Source: Eurosta solidaginis (taxonomy: Eukaryota; Arthropoda; Insecta; Diptera; Tephritidae). From it: 64,000 nucleotides of DNA. This document shows positions 44,840 to 54,763 of the stretch, in pieces. The DNA is taken from contig NC_090322.1 of the NCBI RefSeq assembly GCF_040869045.1, positions 273,694,662 to 273,758,661 of the forward strand, read 5' to 3'. The notes below the pieces were generated by a model, which saw only the letters and a program-made list of their open reading frames with translations, was not told the origin of the DNA and made no database searches. The translations under genes were made by a program, and so were the position numbers. Positions within the stretch are counted from its first letter, which is position 1. The number at the start of each line of letters is the position of its first letter.

Positions 44840-45909
44840 TGTTGTTGTTGTTGTTGTTGTAGCAATGCTCGCCCCACCTAATAGCCGCGACCGATCACAA
44901 ATTGTCATCAATATCCTCTAACGGGAGTCCAAGGAAACTTGCCGTTTCAACAGGGGTGGACCATAAGGAAAGGGGTGTTAGAGGCGTTGGTTCCACATTA
45001 CAATTAAAGAGATGGTTGGTGTCATGTGGGGACACATTGCAAGCAGGGCATACATTTTGTATGTCGGGGTTGATTCTGGATAGGTAAGAGTTTAACCTGT
45101 TACAGTATCCAGAACGAAGTTGAGCAAGAGTGACACGCGTTTCCCTGGGGAGTATGCGTTCCTCTTCTGCGAGTTTTGGATATTTTTCTTCAAGTACTGG
45201 ATTCACCGGGCAATTCCCGACATAAAGGTCCGACGCCTGTCTATGGAGTTCACCAAGGACCTGCTTGTGTTTTTCCGCTTCATACGGCAGGGTTCTCAGG
45301 TGCCGTATTTCCTCAAAATGCTTACGGAGATGACTCCTTAGGCCCCTAGGCGGTGCTGGTTCGTCAATCAGATGTCTGTTGGGATGCCCAGGTTTCTGGG
45401 TATTCAACAGAAACTGTTTGGTCAGCATCTCATTTCTCTCCCTGATGGGGAGTATTCTCGCCTCATTATGCAGATGGTGTTCTGGGGACATAAGAAGACA
45501 GCCCGTGGCGATTCTGAGAGCAGTATTTTGGCAGGCCTGTAGTTTCTTCCAGTGGGTGGTTTTTAGGCTTGGCGACCATATGGGTGACGCGTAGCACGTA
45601 ATCGGCTGGCTAATTGCTTTGTATGTGGTCAAGAGCGTTTCTTTATCTTTTCCCCAGGTACTGCCAGCAAGGGATTTGAGGATTTTATTACGGCTCTGAA
45701 TTCTTGGAACAATTGCGGTTGCGTGCGCACCAAAATGTAGATCCTGATCAAACGTCACACCCAAGATTTTGGGGTGTAGGACAGTCGGTAGCGTAGTGCC
45801 ATCGACGTGGATGTTCAATATGGTCGACATTTGGCGCGTCCATGTTGTAAATAAGGTCGCGGAAGATTTAGTCGGTGACAATGACAGGTTTCGCGAGGCG
45901 AAAAAACTG
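44840..45909 (-). mobile_element. 5'-truncated LINE with (CAA)n tail, 12-bp target duplication
   Basis: The target duplication gagctctcaggt is at 44828-44839 and 45910-45921. On the minus strand the element ends in repeated CAA triplets, typical of some I/Jockey-type LINEs. Only the last third of ORF2 is present. Confidence 0.85.
44895..45881 (-). pseudogene. LINE ORF2 C-terminal third
   Basis: It opens at an alternative codon inside the RT thumb (KILGVTFDQDLHF), passes the connection region (YASPIWSPSLKTTHWKKLQ) and ends with a zinc knuckle CPACNVSPHDTNHLFNC and a tail after it. The frame is uninterrupted, which suggests a fairly recent insertion. The clade is probably in the I/Jockey superfamily. 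Confidence 0.75.
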
Positions 45910-46801
45910 GAGCTCTCAGGTCTGATTGTAGAGCATATCCTTTATCGCAAAAATGACATTTTATATTAAGTTCACCGTGACGGAAGTGTATGTTTGTTTA
46001 AAAATAACTTTTCACATTGTGTGCACTGGTATATTGGTTCTCGGCCTGCATCATGGTCTGTAAATGTTTTTTATAATTGATATATGATGCAAATCTTTGA
46101 TCACATTTGTCACAAGGGAGCCTTTCCCGATTGTCTTCGTGGACCATTTCATCGTACTTCAAATTTTGCTTACCAGCGACGAATGATTTTGCTAGTGAAG
46201 ATAAAAATGCATTAATTAATATACTAAATTAAATTTTAAAATACTCACAAGCTTTACAAAAGGACTTTTTTGAGTTGTGAATATATTTATGGCTTTGCCT
46301 CCAATGCTTTCTCTTCATTACTTTTTGGCATATTATACACGTCACAATTGCTTGTGTGTCTTCGTTTGATTGAATAATTCCTGTGTTCTTTGTGGTATAT
46401 TAATTTCTTTTTCGTCCATTGGTGGGGTGTGTTTCATTTTTTTCATCTTTGACTGGATATTCTTTATCTTCAATTTCCACACCTTTTACGCTTGCTGCAA
46501 CCCATTCAAGTTTTTTACCACTTTGACTGGAACGCAATTCGTTATTGGCCATCTTGGATTTTTCAATAAATTTATAGGTATTCTTAAGACTTTGGGCGCA
46601 ACAGAAGCACAGATACTGTATTCGGTCATCTTCCTCGTTACTCTGATCGTCTTCTAAGCTCAGGCTAATTTGTGTACATTTACAGTAACACCCTTTGTAT
46701 GACAATAAATACTCCAGTGATTCAATAGGTTGGTGCCAATCAAGTAGATCTACTTCATCTTCCGGCAATAAACACACCCGGCACATCATCCTCAGCTCCA
46801 A

Positions 46802-47204
46802 TCATTTTAAGCTTAGTAAACAATGGCTCCAATCCATGGCGGAACGATGCAAGGTGGCAGCATGGTGACCATTGTAAATTTTACCAAGTAGCGCAACTAA
46901 CAGCTGATCGCTCAAAATTTGCACACACACACAAACATCACTAATGGCCATATTACGGAAATCTTAGGGTAATTGAAGTTAAATTTTTAAACAGACATAA
47001 AATGTTATAATTTTGGAATATATAGCATCTAGGACACCTTAATTGCAGTCATTGAAAGAAAATATTTGCTTATACTCAAGTATTTAATTATTTTTTCTAA
47101 ATTTATCTTTAATATTGATACAATGATTGATCCAATGCAACTCAGGTCTTCCTACTGTTCTTCATTCCACTCCTTTCGAGTGCCTATTTTCACGGCCTGC
47201 GAGT
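46802..47204. other. upstream region of the ZAD pseudogene
   Basis: About 400 bp with no ORF. A short acacacacacac run is near 46922. Confidence 0.35.
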
Positions 47205-47265
47205 GCCTTCCACTCTATTCGCAACATAACCTCGAATTAAGCTGCCAAACTATATAGTAAACAAT
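47205..47265 (+). repeat. copy of the dispersed repeat seen at 1436
   Basis: ccttccactctattcgcaac through aaactatatagtaaaca is nearly identical to 1440-1497. Confidence 0.7.
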
Positions 47266-47399
47266 GATGGTGACATACCTACAAATCATTCCCAGGCTAC
47301 AAATATAAATTAAAGTTCCATGTACTTTGTTTTTGTAAATTCGATGGACAAATGTCAAAATCGTACTGCGCCGGATGTTTATGTATCAAATCAAATAAA

Positions 47400-47560
47400 C
47401 AAAAAAATCAGCTGTTGTTTATGGTCAATTTTTACGACATTTTCCTTTAGCTCTTGGTTTTCTCTCTCTTTCTTTCATTCGCTCAAGCAGTCAACTGTGA
47501 CGTAGCTGCGCAGAACGAAGCAATTTTGAACTTGTGAATGCGCAATCTTCTGGGTGTGAT
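47400..47560 (+). repeat. dispersed repeat, copy 1 of a pair
   Basis: tcctttagctcttggttttc, ctctctttctttcatt, tgacgtagctgcgcagaacg and gcgcaatctt are shared with 48255-48425 and, reversed, 31505-31670. Confidence 0.65.
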
Positions 47561-47639
47561 TTGTGTGTATCAATCACGCATTACAAATACCCACAACCCT
47601 TCAAAACGCGAGTACCTATAAATAATGTAAAGAATACTC

Positions 47640-48254
47640 CTTTGGGAATATAGGACTGCTCCAAATCTAATCTGTATTCATACAAAAAATGTGCTCCAAT
47701 TAACATTGCGATGTCCTAGGAGAGGAGTAGGTGATCCCACTCTCGCTTTGTTTGTGAGTATCCATAGAGTACATACGTGAGAGTACTTTCACTGTATTAC
47801 TCCATGGAGCACCCACAGACGATCATACGCCAAAGTACTAAAGAGGAATTGTGTCCGAAAGAATTATCCAAGTGAATTTAATTTAAAATGAAAGTAAATG
47901 AAGAGGGGCAATACAACTTTTATATTTTATACTACGAATATTCTTATGTTATTTAGCATTTGCGTGAATAAATAAACTAATATTTCTCTATACATACTTT
48001 AGTATGTATACATAAAACCAGTGCCTGTTGCATTTTATCAGAGTTGCCAAAGTAAAATTTTATTATTAGTTATTTGCATGCAATATTTTACTTTTATCAA
48101 CTCTGTTCGATCGTCATCGTGTCGTGATCACTGTCGTTAAAAAACGAGCAATGATCGGCTGATGGTGGTCCGCAAACGCATTGCAAAGAAGTATTGTTAG
48201 AGTACTCCAACATGAAGAAAATGGAACACGTAATCCAACAATTTTTGCAGGGAA
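47640..48254. other. non-coding gap
   Basis: Several gagtact/agtactc words between 47690 and 47850; no gene or transposon end recognised. Confidence 0.35.
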
Positions 48255-48425
48255 GTCACACTTAGAAGATTGCGCATTGCGCATGTAAACAAAAGATCAG
48301 CTGTTTTTTATAGGCAATTAATTTTCCTTTAGCTCTTGTTTTTTCTCTCTTTCTTTCATTTGCTCAACCAGTCAACTGTGACGTAGCTGCGCAGAACGAA
48401 GCAATTTTAAACTCGTGAATGCGCA
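48255..48425 (+). repeat. dispersed repeat, copy 2 of a pair
   Basis: Same content as 47400-47560. Both are flanked by gcgcaat words, so the true unit may be longer. Confidence 0.65.
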
Positions 48426-48690
48426 ACCTGGATATATGATTTGTGAGAAATACCATTTAAATCATTGTGAATTTGATTGTCGTATTTGATTTGATTTACA
48501 ACACAAATCACCACTTTTTTTTTTTGTGCTCTGATGCTGTTTCCCAACCAGCTGATTATGGTGGAGTATATAAGTTACTCCACACGCCAGGTTATGATAC
48601 TTTAAATTCTAAATTTCAGCTCTCCAATTCGTGGACAACTAGTGACAGTTGGATACACTGTCGTGTGTTTACTCATTGTGAATGATGACT

Positions 48691-48816
48691 AAGCCCTGCG
48701 AAAACGCTCGCGTCAATCCACGTCATTTGACTAGTCATTTTACAGTCATGGGTTATATTCATAGTCACATTTGCATGGGCGTGGGTAAGTTTTGTGACCA
48801 AATTTTTTGTAGGGAG
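48691..48816 (-). mobile_element. 126-bp MITE, partner of 6354-6480
   Basis: Inverted ends ccctgcgaaaa and ttttttgtaggg; the interior is the complement of the copy at 6354. Confidence 0.65.
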
Positions 48817-49034
48817 TGAGTTATCTTATCTGTCAACTGCCTGACAGGCTGTTCAATATGGCTACTTTTCAGCGTTTTGACAGGCTGTTCAATATGGCGG
48901 CGCCTATCTTCAGCGGGTGATAGAAAGAGATACAGAATGAGACAGCGATAGTCATTTACAAATCAGGTGATCCAATCACTTTGGAATTTTGTCGTTTATG
49001 CAGAAGATATCACACTTAGTCATCGTTCACAATA
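48817..49034. repeat. short direct repeat tgacaggctgttcaatatgg
   Basis: The 20-bp phrase occurs at about 48841 and 48878. No gene. Confidence 0.5.
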
Positions 49035-49745
49035 GGGCCGTTCCATTGGTTTATCGAGCTCTGGCTCTGGCTCAAATCTCATTGAAACGATCTGGATCAA
49101 CTTTATGAGAACTGGCAGCACTAATATAAAACATGTGTTTTGTTGAAAATAAGAAGAAACGTACACAAAATTTTAAGATACTGATAGAATTATTAACATT
49201 TAAATAGTTTCGCACGTAAGCAAACTATTTATTTTCCTTACATCATCTTCAAGTTGTTTACTCTTTCAGTGTTTTTGCTTTTAAATATGGGGAATTCTTT
49301 TATGTATACATATTTAGTTCAGTGCTACAATGGCTCAACTATATGGTTGACTCATCTCACCAGCTGATTTTATTTTTTTCATTTCACTGTAGTAGGGATT
49401 GTCAGAAGGAGATGGCAAACTTAAAATGAAACCAACGAATTTACAACATTTTCTTACTACATACAAATGCTGCTAAGTTTTATGTTTTCATTCCATTCCA
49501 TTCGTCTAACAGCAACACTCTGATTTTGGCAATGTGAACAAATGTATGTTGTTGCTGTAGAGATGAACCAACCATATAGTTGAGCCATGAGTGCTACCAA
49601 CTCAAGTGGTTAGCTGTCAAAAAATCTACTACAGAAAACGAAACGAACAGAACTGCTATACGGATCAGAAATTGAACCAGATAAATATCAGGATCACAAC
49701 GTTGTTGTTGTATTTGCATGTTAAATTTCTATCCGTATCTCGCTC
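49035..49745. mobile_element. possible TIR element
   Basis: ccgttccattg near 49038 and its complement caatggaacg near 49750 could be the ends of an older element that contains the MITE at 49322. Evidence is a 10-bp inversion plus some internal similarity only. Confidence 0.3.
49322..49598. mobile_element. 0.28-kb MITE
   Basis: The arms share atggctcaactatatggttg within about 38 bp of inverted repeat at both ends. Confidence 0.7.
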
Positions 49746-49916
49746 AAGTCTCAATGGAACGTAACTAATGTGTTTACTAGCCTCCACAGTGATGATCAGG
49801 GGTGGGCACCACTACATTTACACGGTTACCAAATTGAGAATTTGTTAGTAAACACGAACGCGTAGCTAGCACGAAAGCAAAACCAATTATTTATTTTGTT
49901 TGATTTCAATCATTGT

Positions 49917-50110
49917 TTACTATATAGTTTGGTAGCTTAAATAGAGCTTATGTTGCGAATAGAGTGGAAGGCAGTGGACTAGGCAGTCGAATGTCATATA
50001 ATGAAGGAATTGATGTTCGGAGTTTTTTCAAAATTTGATCGAAATCCTGAATCACAAAAGGGAGTGCAGTTAAGTACGAAAATAAAAAAATGTAGTTAAG
50101 TTTTCCTCCT
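49917..50110 (-). repeat. uninterrupted copy of the dispersed repeat
   Basis: It reads through the site that holds the 1.23-kb transposon at 199-1427 (ggactaggcagtcg). This is the empty-site reference for that insertion. Confidence 0.75.
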
Positions 50111-50138
50111 TTTTTAGCAGGAGATTTTCGTTTTAAGG

Positions 50139-50655
50139 TAATAGTCTAGTTGAGGGGTCGACTGCTAATACGCTAACAAAAATATCGAGAGAGGTGTCAA
50201 ACGACGCGTATTAATCTCGAGAACAATAATCCGATGGCGGAAAACTAAAATTGTATCTATATCCGGAGATACTTGCAGTTGAAGTTGGCGATTTTCATGT
50301 GGTTGTTGTTGTGTTGTACCCACAAAAAAAATTGTGCATCACCGTGGCGGTAGCCACGGTTATACCACACACCCGGACTTGGCATGGCGTAGCCCAGGGT
50401 TATTTTTTATAAGCGCGGCCGAAGGCCGTCCACTCAGAAAGGTGTTCTGCGCAAAAATACTATGTATCCCTCCCCCGGTTTCGGAGGCACCCGCGGGTAT
50501 TTTTTCGGTTTTTCGTTAATATCTTTTGAACGAGTTAAAACTTTTCTTTTCCGCCTTCGGATTATTGTTCTCGAAATTAATACGCGTCTTTTGACACCTC
50601 TCTCGATATTTTTTGACGCGTATTAGCAGTCGACCCCTCAACTAGACTATTACCC
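50139..50655. mobile_element. 0.52-kb MITE with 100-bp inverted repeats
   Basis: Ends ggtaatagtctagttgaggg and its complement; pairing continues through gagaggtgtcaaacgacgcg and the cgagaacaataatccga motif. Flanks cgttttaa (left) and cattttaa (right) suggest an 8-bp duplication with one change. The centre carries gcggccgaaggccg and ctatgtatccctccc. Related copies: 22455, 31005, and part of 900-1130. Confidence 0.8.
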
Positions 50656-51300
50656 ATTTTAAAAATGTAATATAAAAATCAATGTTCATTCTATTACTTT
50701 TTTAGCAGGAGATTTTCATTTTAAAAATGTAATATATAAACCAATGTTCCTTCTATTACTCATTTTATCTATGGAGCTTCACATGCACTTCATAAAAAGT
50801 GCTTTTTATCTTTACGAACTTATTCCTCAATGAAAATAAATGAAACACGTATTAATGTAAGCAATAATCATGTTTCTTACTTCTTAAATATTCTTCTTAA
50901 ATATTATAAATGTGTTAAAAGTAGTAGGACTAAAATAATATTGACAAATCTGATATGTCAAACTAATTTGATATAATAAAAATGATTTCATAAATTGCAT
51001 GCATTTTATACATATGCATTACTTTTTAAATTTTCTCTAACTATTCGTTTGGTGCTGACAAAATTTTGCTTATGCATAACTTTCTTTAGCTATATAAGAT
51101 AACAATTCCAGGGGCCGTTTTCACCATCTTCGGTGAACGCTAACAAACACTTTATTTGAAAGAAATCGTTCAGTGATTCGTCAAATAAGGGTTACTTTAA
51201 AATAACGGATGTTAAAAGTTCCCCTGTCACATGAGGAAAAATGAAATACAACTATTTTTATAACATGAAGATAGATGGAAAATTTATTGGGGATTGCACT
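50656..51300. other. AT-rich non-coding DNA
   Basis: The phrase agcaggagattttc(a/g)ttttaa occurs on both sides of the MITE (50117 and 50704), so a short tandem duplication predates or accompanies it. No genes. Confidence 0.4.
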
Positions 51301-51309
51301 GCCACCGTT

Positions 51310-51405
51310 GATATTTTGTGCCCTCATCAGATTGCGTAGCGTTCCAGAAGGATATGTTCCACCGTCTCTCCTGATCGATCACGAAAACGACATTTTGTAC
51401 GTTTT
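51310..51405 (-). pseudogene. LINE ORF2 zinc-knuckle fossil
   Basis: In the minus strand CRFRDRSGETVEHILLERYA matches the C-terminal C-x2-C...ETVEHIL...C module of I/R1-type LINEs, with two cysteines lost and a stop right after. About 95 bp only. Confidence 0.5.
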
Positions 51406-51439
51406 TTATTTAGTTGAACGGCGATAGAAATTCTTATAT

Positions 51440-51600
51440 TTTTCACGAAATCCACTTCACACATTCTCAATTCCAGTTGCCTATTCTGAAATCCAATTAT
51501 AGTTCTCTGAAATCCAAATCACTTCTTAAATCCAAATGACAAATTCTGAAATCCAATTACCTATTCTGAAATTCAATTTACGTTTTCTGAATTCAAAATG
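51440..51600. repeat. tctgaaatccaatta tandem words
   Basis: Five to seven imperfect copies of a 15-25-bp unit. Confidence 0.5.
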
Positions 51601-51865
51601 GAAAAGGTGTTGATTTGCGAATGATTCCTTCTAAGTTTTTAATTTTTTTTTTGTAACAACATTAAATTTTTGGTTCGTACGAACATGAGGAACTATAATT
51701 TCGACGGCGCGGTATTGGCTCTTATTGAAAGTATACATTTAATGAATTTAATAAGCTCCTAAAGCGTCCAAATATTGAAGCCTATTAGTAAACTCTTTTG
51801 TTCATATTACCCAATATATTATTAGATAAAAAGGAATGTTATTTTATGTTCGTTATAAATAATCT

Positions 51866-52110
51866 CCCTTATTCATAAAAAATGAAATAGGTTTATTAAG
51901 CTCTTGTAATTGGAAATTTGTATGGAAATGTCATTTTAAAAATCTTTATAAACCCTCAATATTTTTATGAATAAGGGGGTATATTTATTTAATCCCATTT
52001 TTAATACAAAATATTGAAGGTTTATAAAGCATTTTAAAATGGCATTTCCATACAAATTTCCAATTATAAGAGCTTAATAAACCTATTTTATTTTTTTATG
52101 GATAAGAGGG
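51866..52110. mobile_element. palindromic MITE with 95-bp arms
   Basis: Arms contain gaaataggtttattaagctc, ggaaatttgtatggaaatg and their complements. Outside, a longer direct repeat (gcttattgaaag / ctcttattgaaag) brackets the unit at about 51720 and 52125. Confidence 0.65.
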
Positions 52111-52389
52111 GAAGTTTATAGGTGCTTATTGAAAGCATGCCTTTATTATTATTATTTATTGTATTGTATTATTAATGAGCTCTCAAAGAGTAAATATTGA
52201 AGTCTGTTGGTGAAATGTATGATATATAGTGTGCGACATAAATAAAGCACCGAAATTCCTTTCAGAAAATCTACATAGCTTAACAAAAGTCAAATTATAA
52301 GTTTCCTAGAACTAAGTATCTTTTATTAATATATAACTGTTTAGTATATCGAAGGCTGAGTGGAAGATCACCCTGTTTCAAAACATTTA

Positions 52390-52700
52390 AAAAAATGCCC
52401 TTTCTCAGAAATTGTTTCAAGAACGCCTTAACTTAGAATTTTTTCCAATAACGCCCTATTTTATAACTTAGTTCCAAAACGCCGTATCTTAGAATGAGTT
52501 TACAAAATGTTATATTTGAACGAAAACTAAATACATTTCCAGCTGAGATAGGGTGTTTTTGAAACTCATTCTGAGATAGGACGTTCTTGAACCAAGTTTT
52601 GAAATACGGCATTTTTGAAACAAGTTCTAATTTAAGGCGTTCGTGTACCAATTTCTGAGAAAGGCATTTTCGAAAAATGTTTTGAAATACAGTGATGTTC
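52390..52700. repeat. minisatellite of aacgcc / ggcgtt words, both orientations
   Basis: Units such as tttcaaaaacgccctatctt recur about every 30 bp. The second half is largely the complement of the first, so the array is a loose palindrome. The open frame on the minus strand here is a by-product. Confidence 0.55.
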
Positions 52701-53541
52701 CACTCAGCCGTCGATGTGGTCTTCATAAATAAAAGCAAAATATTGGGGTATATTCATAGTCAGAATTAGGTGGGTACTTAAAGTTAGTTGTAGCTATTTG
52801 ACAAAACTTCCAATGCGCTATCTGTCAAAAAAGTTGCAACTAATTTAAAGTATACGCCTCATTGATTTAAGAACTTGCACTTAAGATTTTATTTAACCAA
52901 AAGCAACAGAGACTTTTCGGTGCTCTAGTTTTGGCGCACACTGTACATATCGTCACTTGCTTGCCAGAAGCGTGAGTGTGCCATTTGTTAAATTTTGATC
53001 TAATCAGGCCATTAGATGAACCATTAAATATTCTAGTATATTGTATCAAAATCTCGATTAAAATGCATAACAGGAAGACTGTATAATTTGCATAACAGAA
53101 AGGCAATCTAATTTGCAAAATATAGCTAAATCTATAATAGAAGCCACCTAAACAAAAGTTGCAAAAGTTACAAAGAATTAATCAAACTTTGAAAAACGGA
53201 CATCAAAAATTGCACCTTTTTTGGTAGAGGGTCTAGCAAGTTTTTGAGTACGCAGTTTTGTAGCCCAATCAATTTCAGAATAATGGTGTAAATGCTAGAA
53301 CGACTAAAAAGTTTATCTGAATTTCCAGAATTTTTTGTAGAGGCTGTTGAGAAATTTCATGCATGCTCTGCTTGCAGGCACTTATTAAAAATACACAATT
53401 TGTTCGCTACAGAAGCGTTGTAGATTAGCCTCTTTATTAATATTTAGGTGTTTTATTCTCTATTAAAATTTTAGCTATTGTATTTTATATTTTCACAAAT
53501 ATTTCTTTAATTCTTCTTTCTTTATTAATATTTTACCACTT
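52701..53541. other. non-coding gap
   Basis: No ORF with family features, no inverted ends. Confidence 0.35.
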
Positions 53542-53757
53542 TGTAACACCCGACGCGAGTGAACCACACCAATTGAAATTTTATTTTATCCTCTTTTTTT
53601 TTTTGTCTCTACCTATCGTAGAGCTTTTTAAAGCACGTTAACTTGGTTGCGGTTGCGCTGCGGCGAATGTCATTAAAGTTAGTTCTATTACTATTTATAT
53701 CCTAAGGGCCCTATTATGCTATGTAGGTTTTATATATATTTGCATGGTTCCATTACA
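53542..53757 (-). repeat. 3' LTR of the older 412-like gypsy
   Basis: TGTAATGG...GTGTTACA in the minus orientation, 216 bp. It is preceded on that strand by the polypurine tract caaaggggaatga, the same tract as in the younger element. Confidence 0.7.
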
Positions 53758-54151
53758 TCATTCCCCTTTGGAAAAGAAGAGTTTGTCAAGGTGATCAATC
53801 TTGACCAACTCTTCTTGACCCAGATGATGTAAATTGCCTTGAATGAGCGAATTTATGTTTTACTGAATCCATTCCTCGTTTTCGCTCGTTCAAAACACTT
53901 GATATAATTCAAAATAAAGTTCACATCTTAAAAGAACTTAAATTTCTACGTTTTAAAGTAGGTTGTTATTGCTAGCTACTTATTAAATTTTATGCTAAGG
54001 TGAGTAATGTTTAATACTAACTAGTAAAGTTAAGATATATATTTTTTTTTTGTTGCTAGGTAAATGTTATATATTTCGTTTTTAATGTATGTTTAGAAAA
54101 ATACTATTTATTTGAAAAAATAAAATATAGATTTTTGTATTCTCAAGCTAA

Positions 54152-54302
54152 TTATGTTACGATTTTTCGTATCCTATTTTTATGTACTGTGTTTTCTTTG
54201 TTCTTTGTTTTATCAAAATATGTTATGTTAACGCCGTTGATTTTTGTTACGACGTGTGGACCCTGGTAAATGCTAGCATGTTTATCGCGAGGTTCTTTTT
54301 GT
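54152..54302 (-). pseudogene. older gypsy, last 45 residues of Pol
   Basis: KEPRDKHASIYQGPHVV to VHKNRIRKI aligns with the C-terminus of the younger element's Pol. The upstream half is at 62735, cut exactly by the young insertion. Confidence 0.8.
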
Positions 54303-54763
54303 TGTAAGGTAACCCTACGGTAAGTGTTGCGTGACCATAAGGTCAAGCAATGCTTATGGAACACAACAATAATTCACAATAGGGGTTGCCTGTCAAAGCA
54401 ACGTTCACAGTGAGGGTTACCTCACATAATGTCAAATGGAATGACGCCAGATATTTACGCGCATTCAATCCGACCGGTTGTGAAAAAATAAGAGATAGCT
54501 CACGGGCATATTGAGTACCCTATTTGGTTCTTCTCTTTACCTTTTCTTTTTTTTTGTAATTTGATAAAAGAACGTTTTTTAAATAAATAATATCTGTATA
54601 AATGGTTACACCGAAATCAGTGTATGAACTATTTTATTTCAAGTGGAAACAACGTGCGTGCAAAGATTGCAGCGAGCATTGCACGAGCCATAGAAGAGGC
54701 AGACGGCAATTTTCAATTTTACATGGAGACCATTTTGGCCACGCCAGAATCGGTCTCGCCACA
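54303..54763 (+). repeat. 5' LTR of the young gypsy
   Basis: TGTAAGGTAACC to TCGCCACA. The promoter and poly(A) elements are not resolved; aataaataatat occurs near 54580. Confidence 0.9.

Larger units (their letters stand above)
44258..46801 (-). pseudogene. ZAD-C2H2 gene killed by a LINE insertion
   Basis: The ZAD exon starts MMCRVC (ATG at 46787-46789) with CFCC at the second zinc pair, and runs on without the first intron of its paralogues to a stop at 46400. The linker CIICQKVMKRKH follows near 46300. The finger exon (from 46191) has stops and a frameshift, and is split at 45921/44828 by a LINE. The last fingers ([29 protein letters not shown]) are at 44613-44825 with a premature TAA, the donor is at 44595, and exon 4 (44258-44318) reads CK-stop-HVRGVH. 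Order and splice phases match the gene at 33003. Confidence 0.85.

Noticed and set aside
48467..48685. 72-codon frame downstream of a repeat
   Set aside because: Crosses the border of two repeat units; no family feature.
49035..49745. Confident hAT assignment for the outer TIR element
   Set aside because: Only about 10 bp of inverted match and no duplication; kept as low-confidence feature.
52433..52738. 101-codon minus-strand frame
   Set aside because: Translation of the aacgcc minisatellite.
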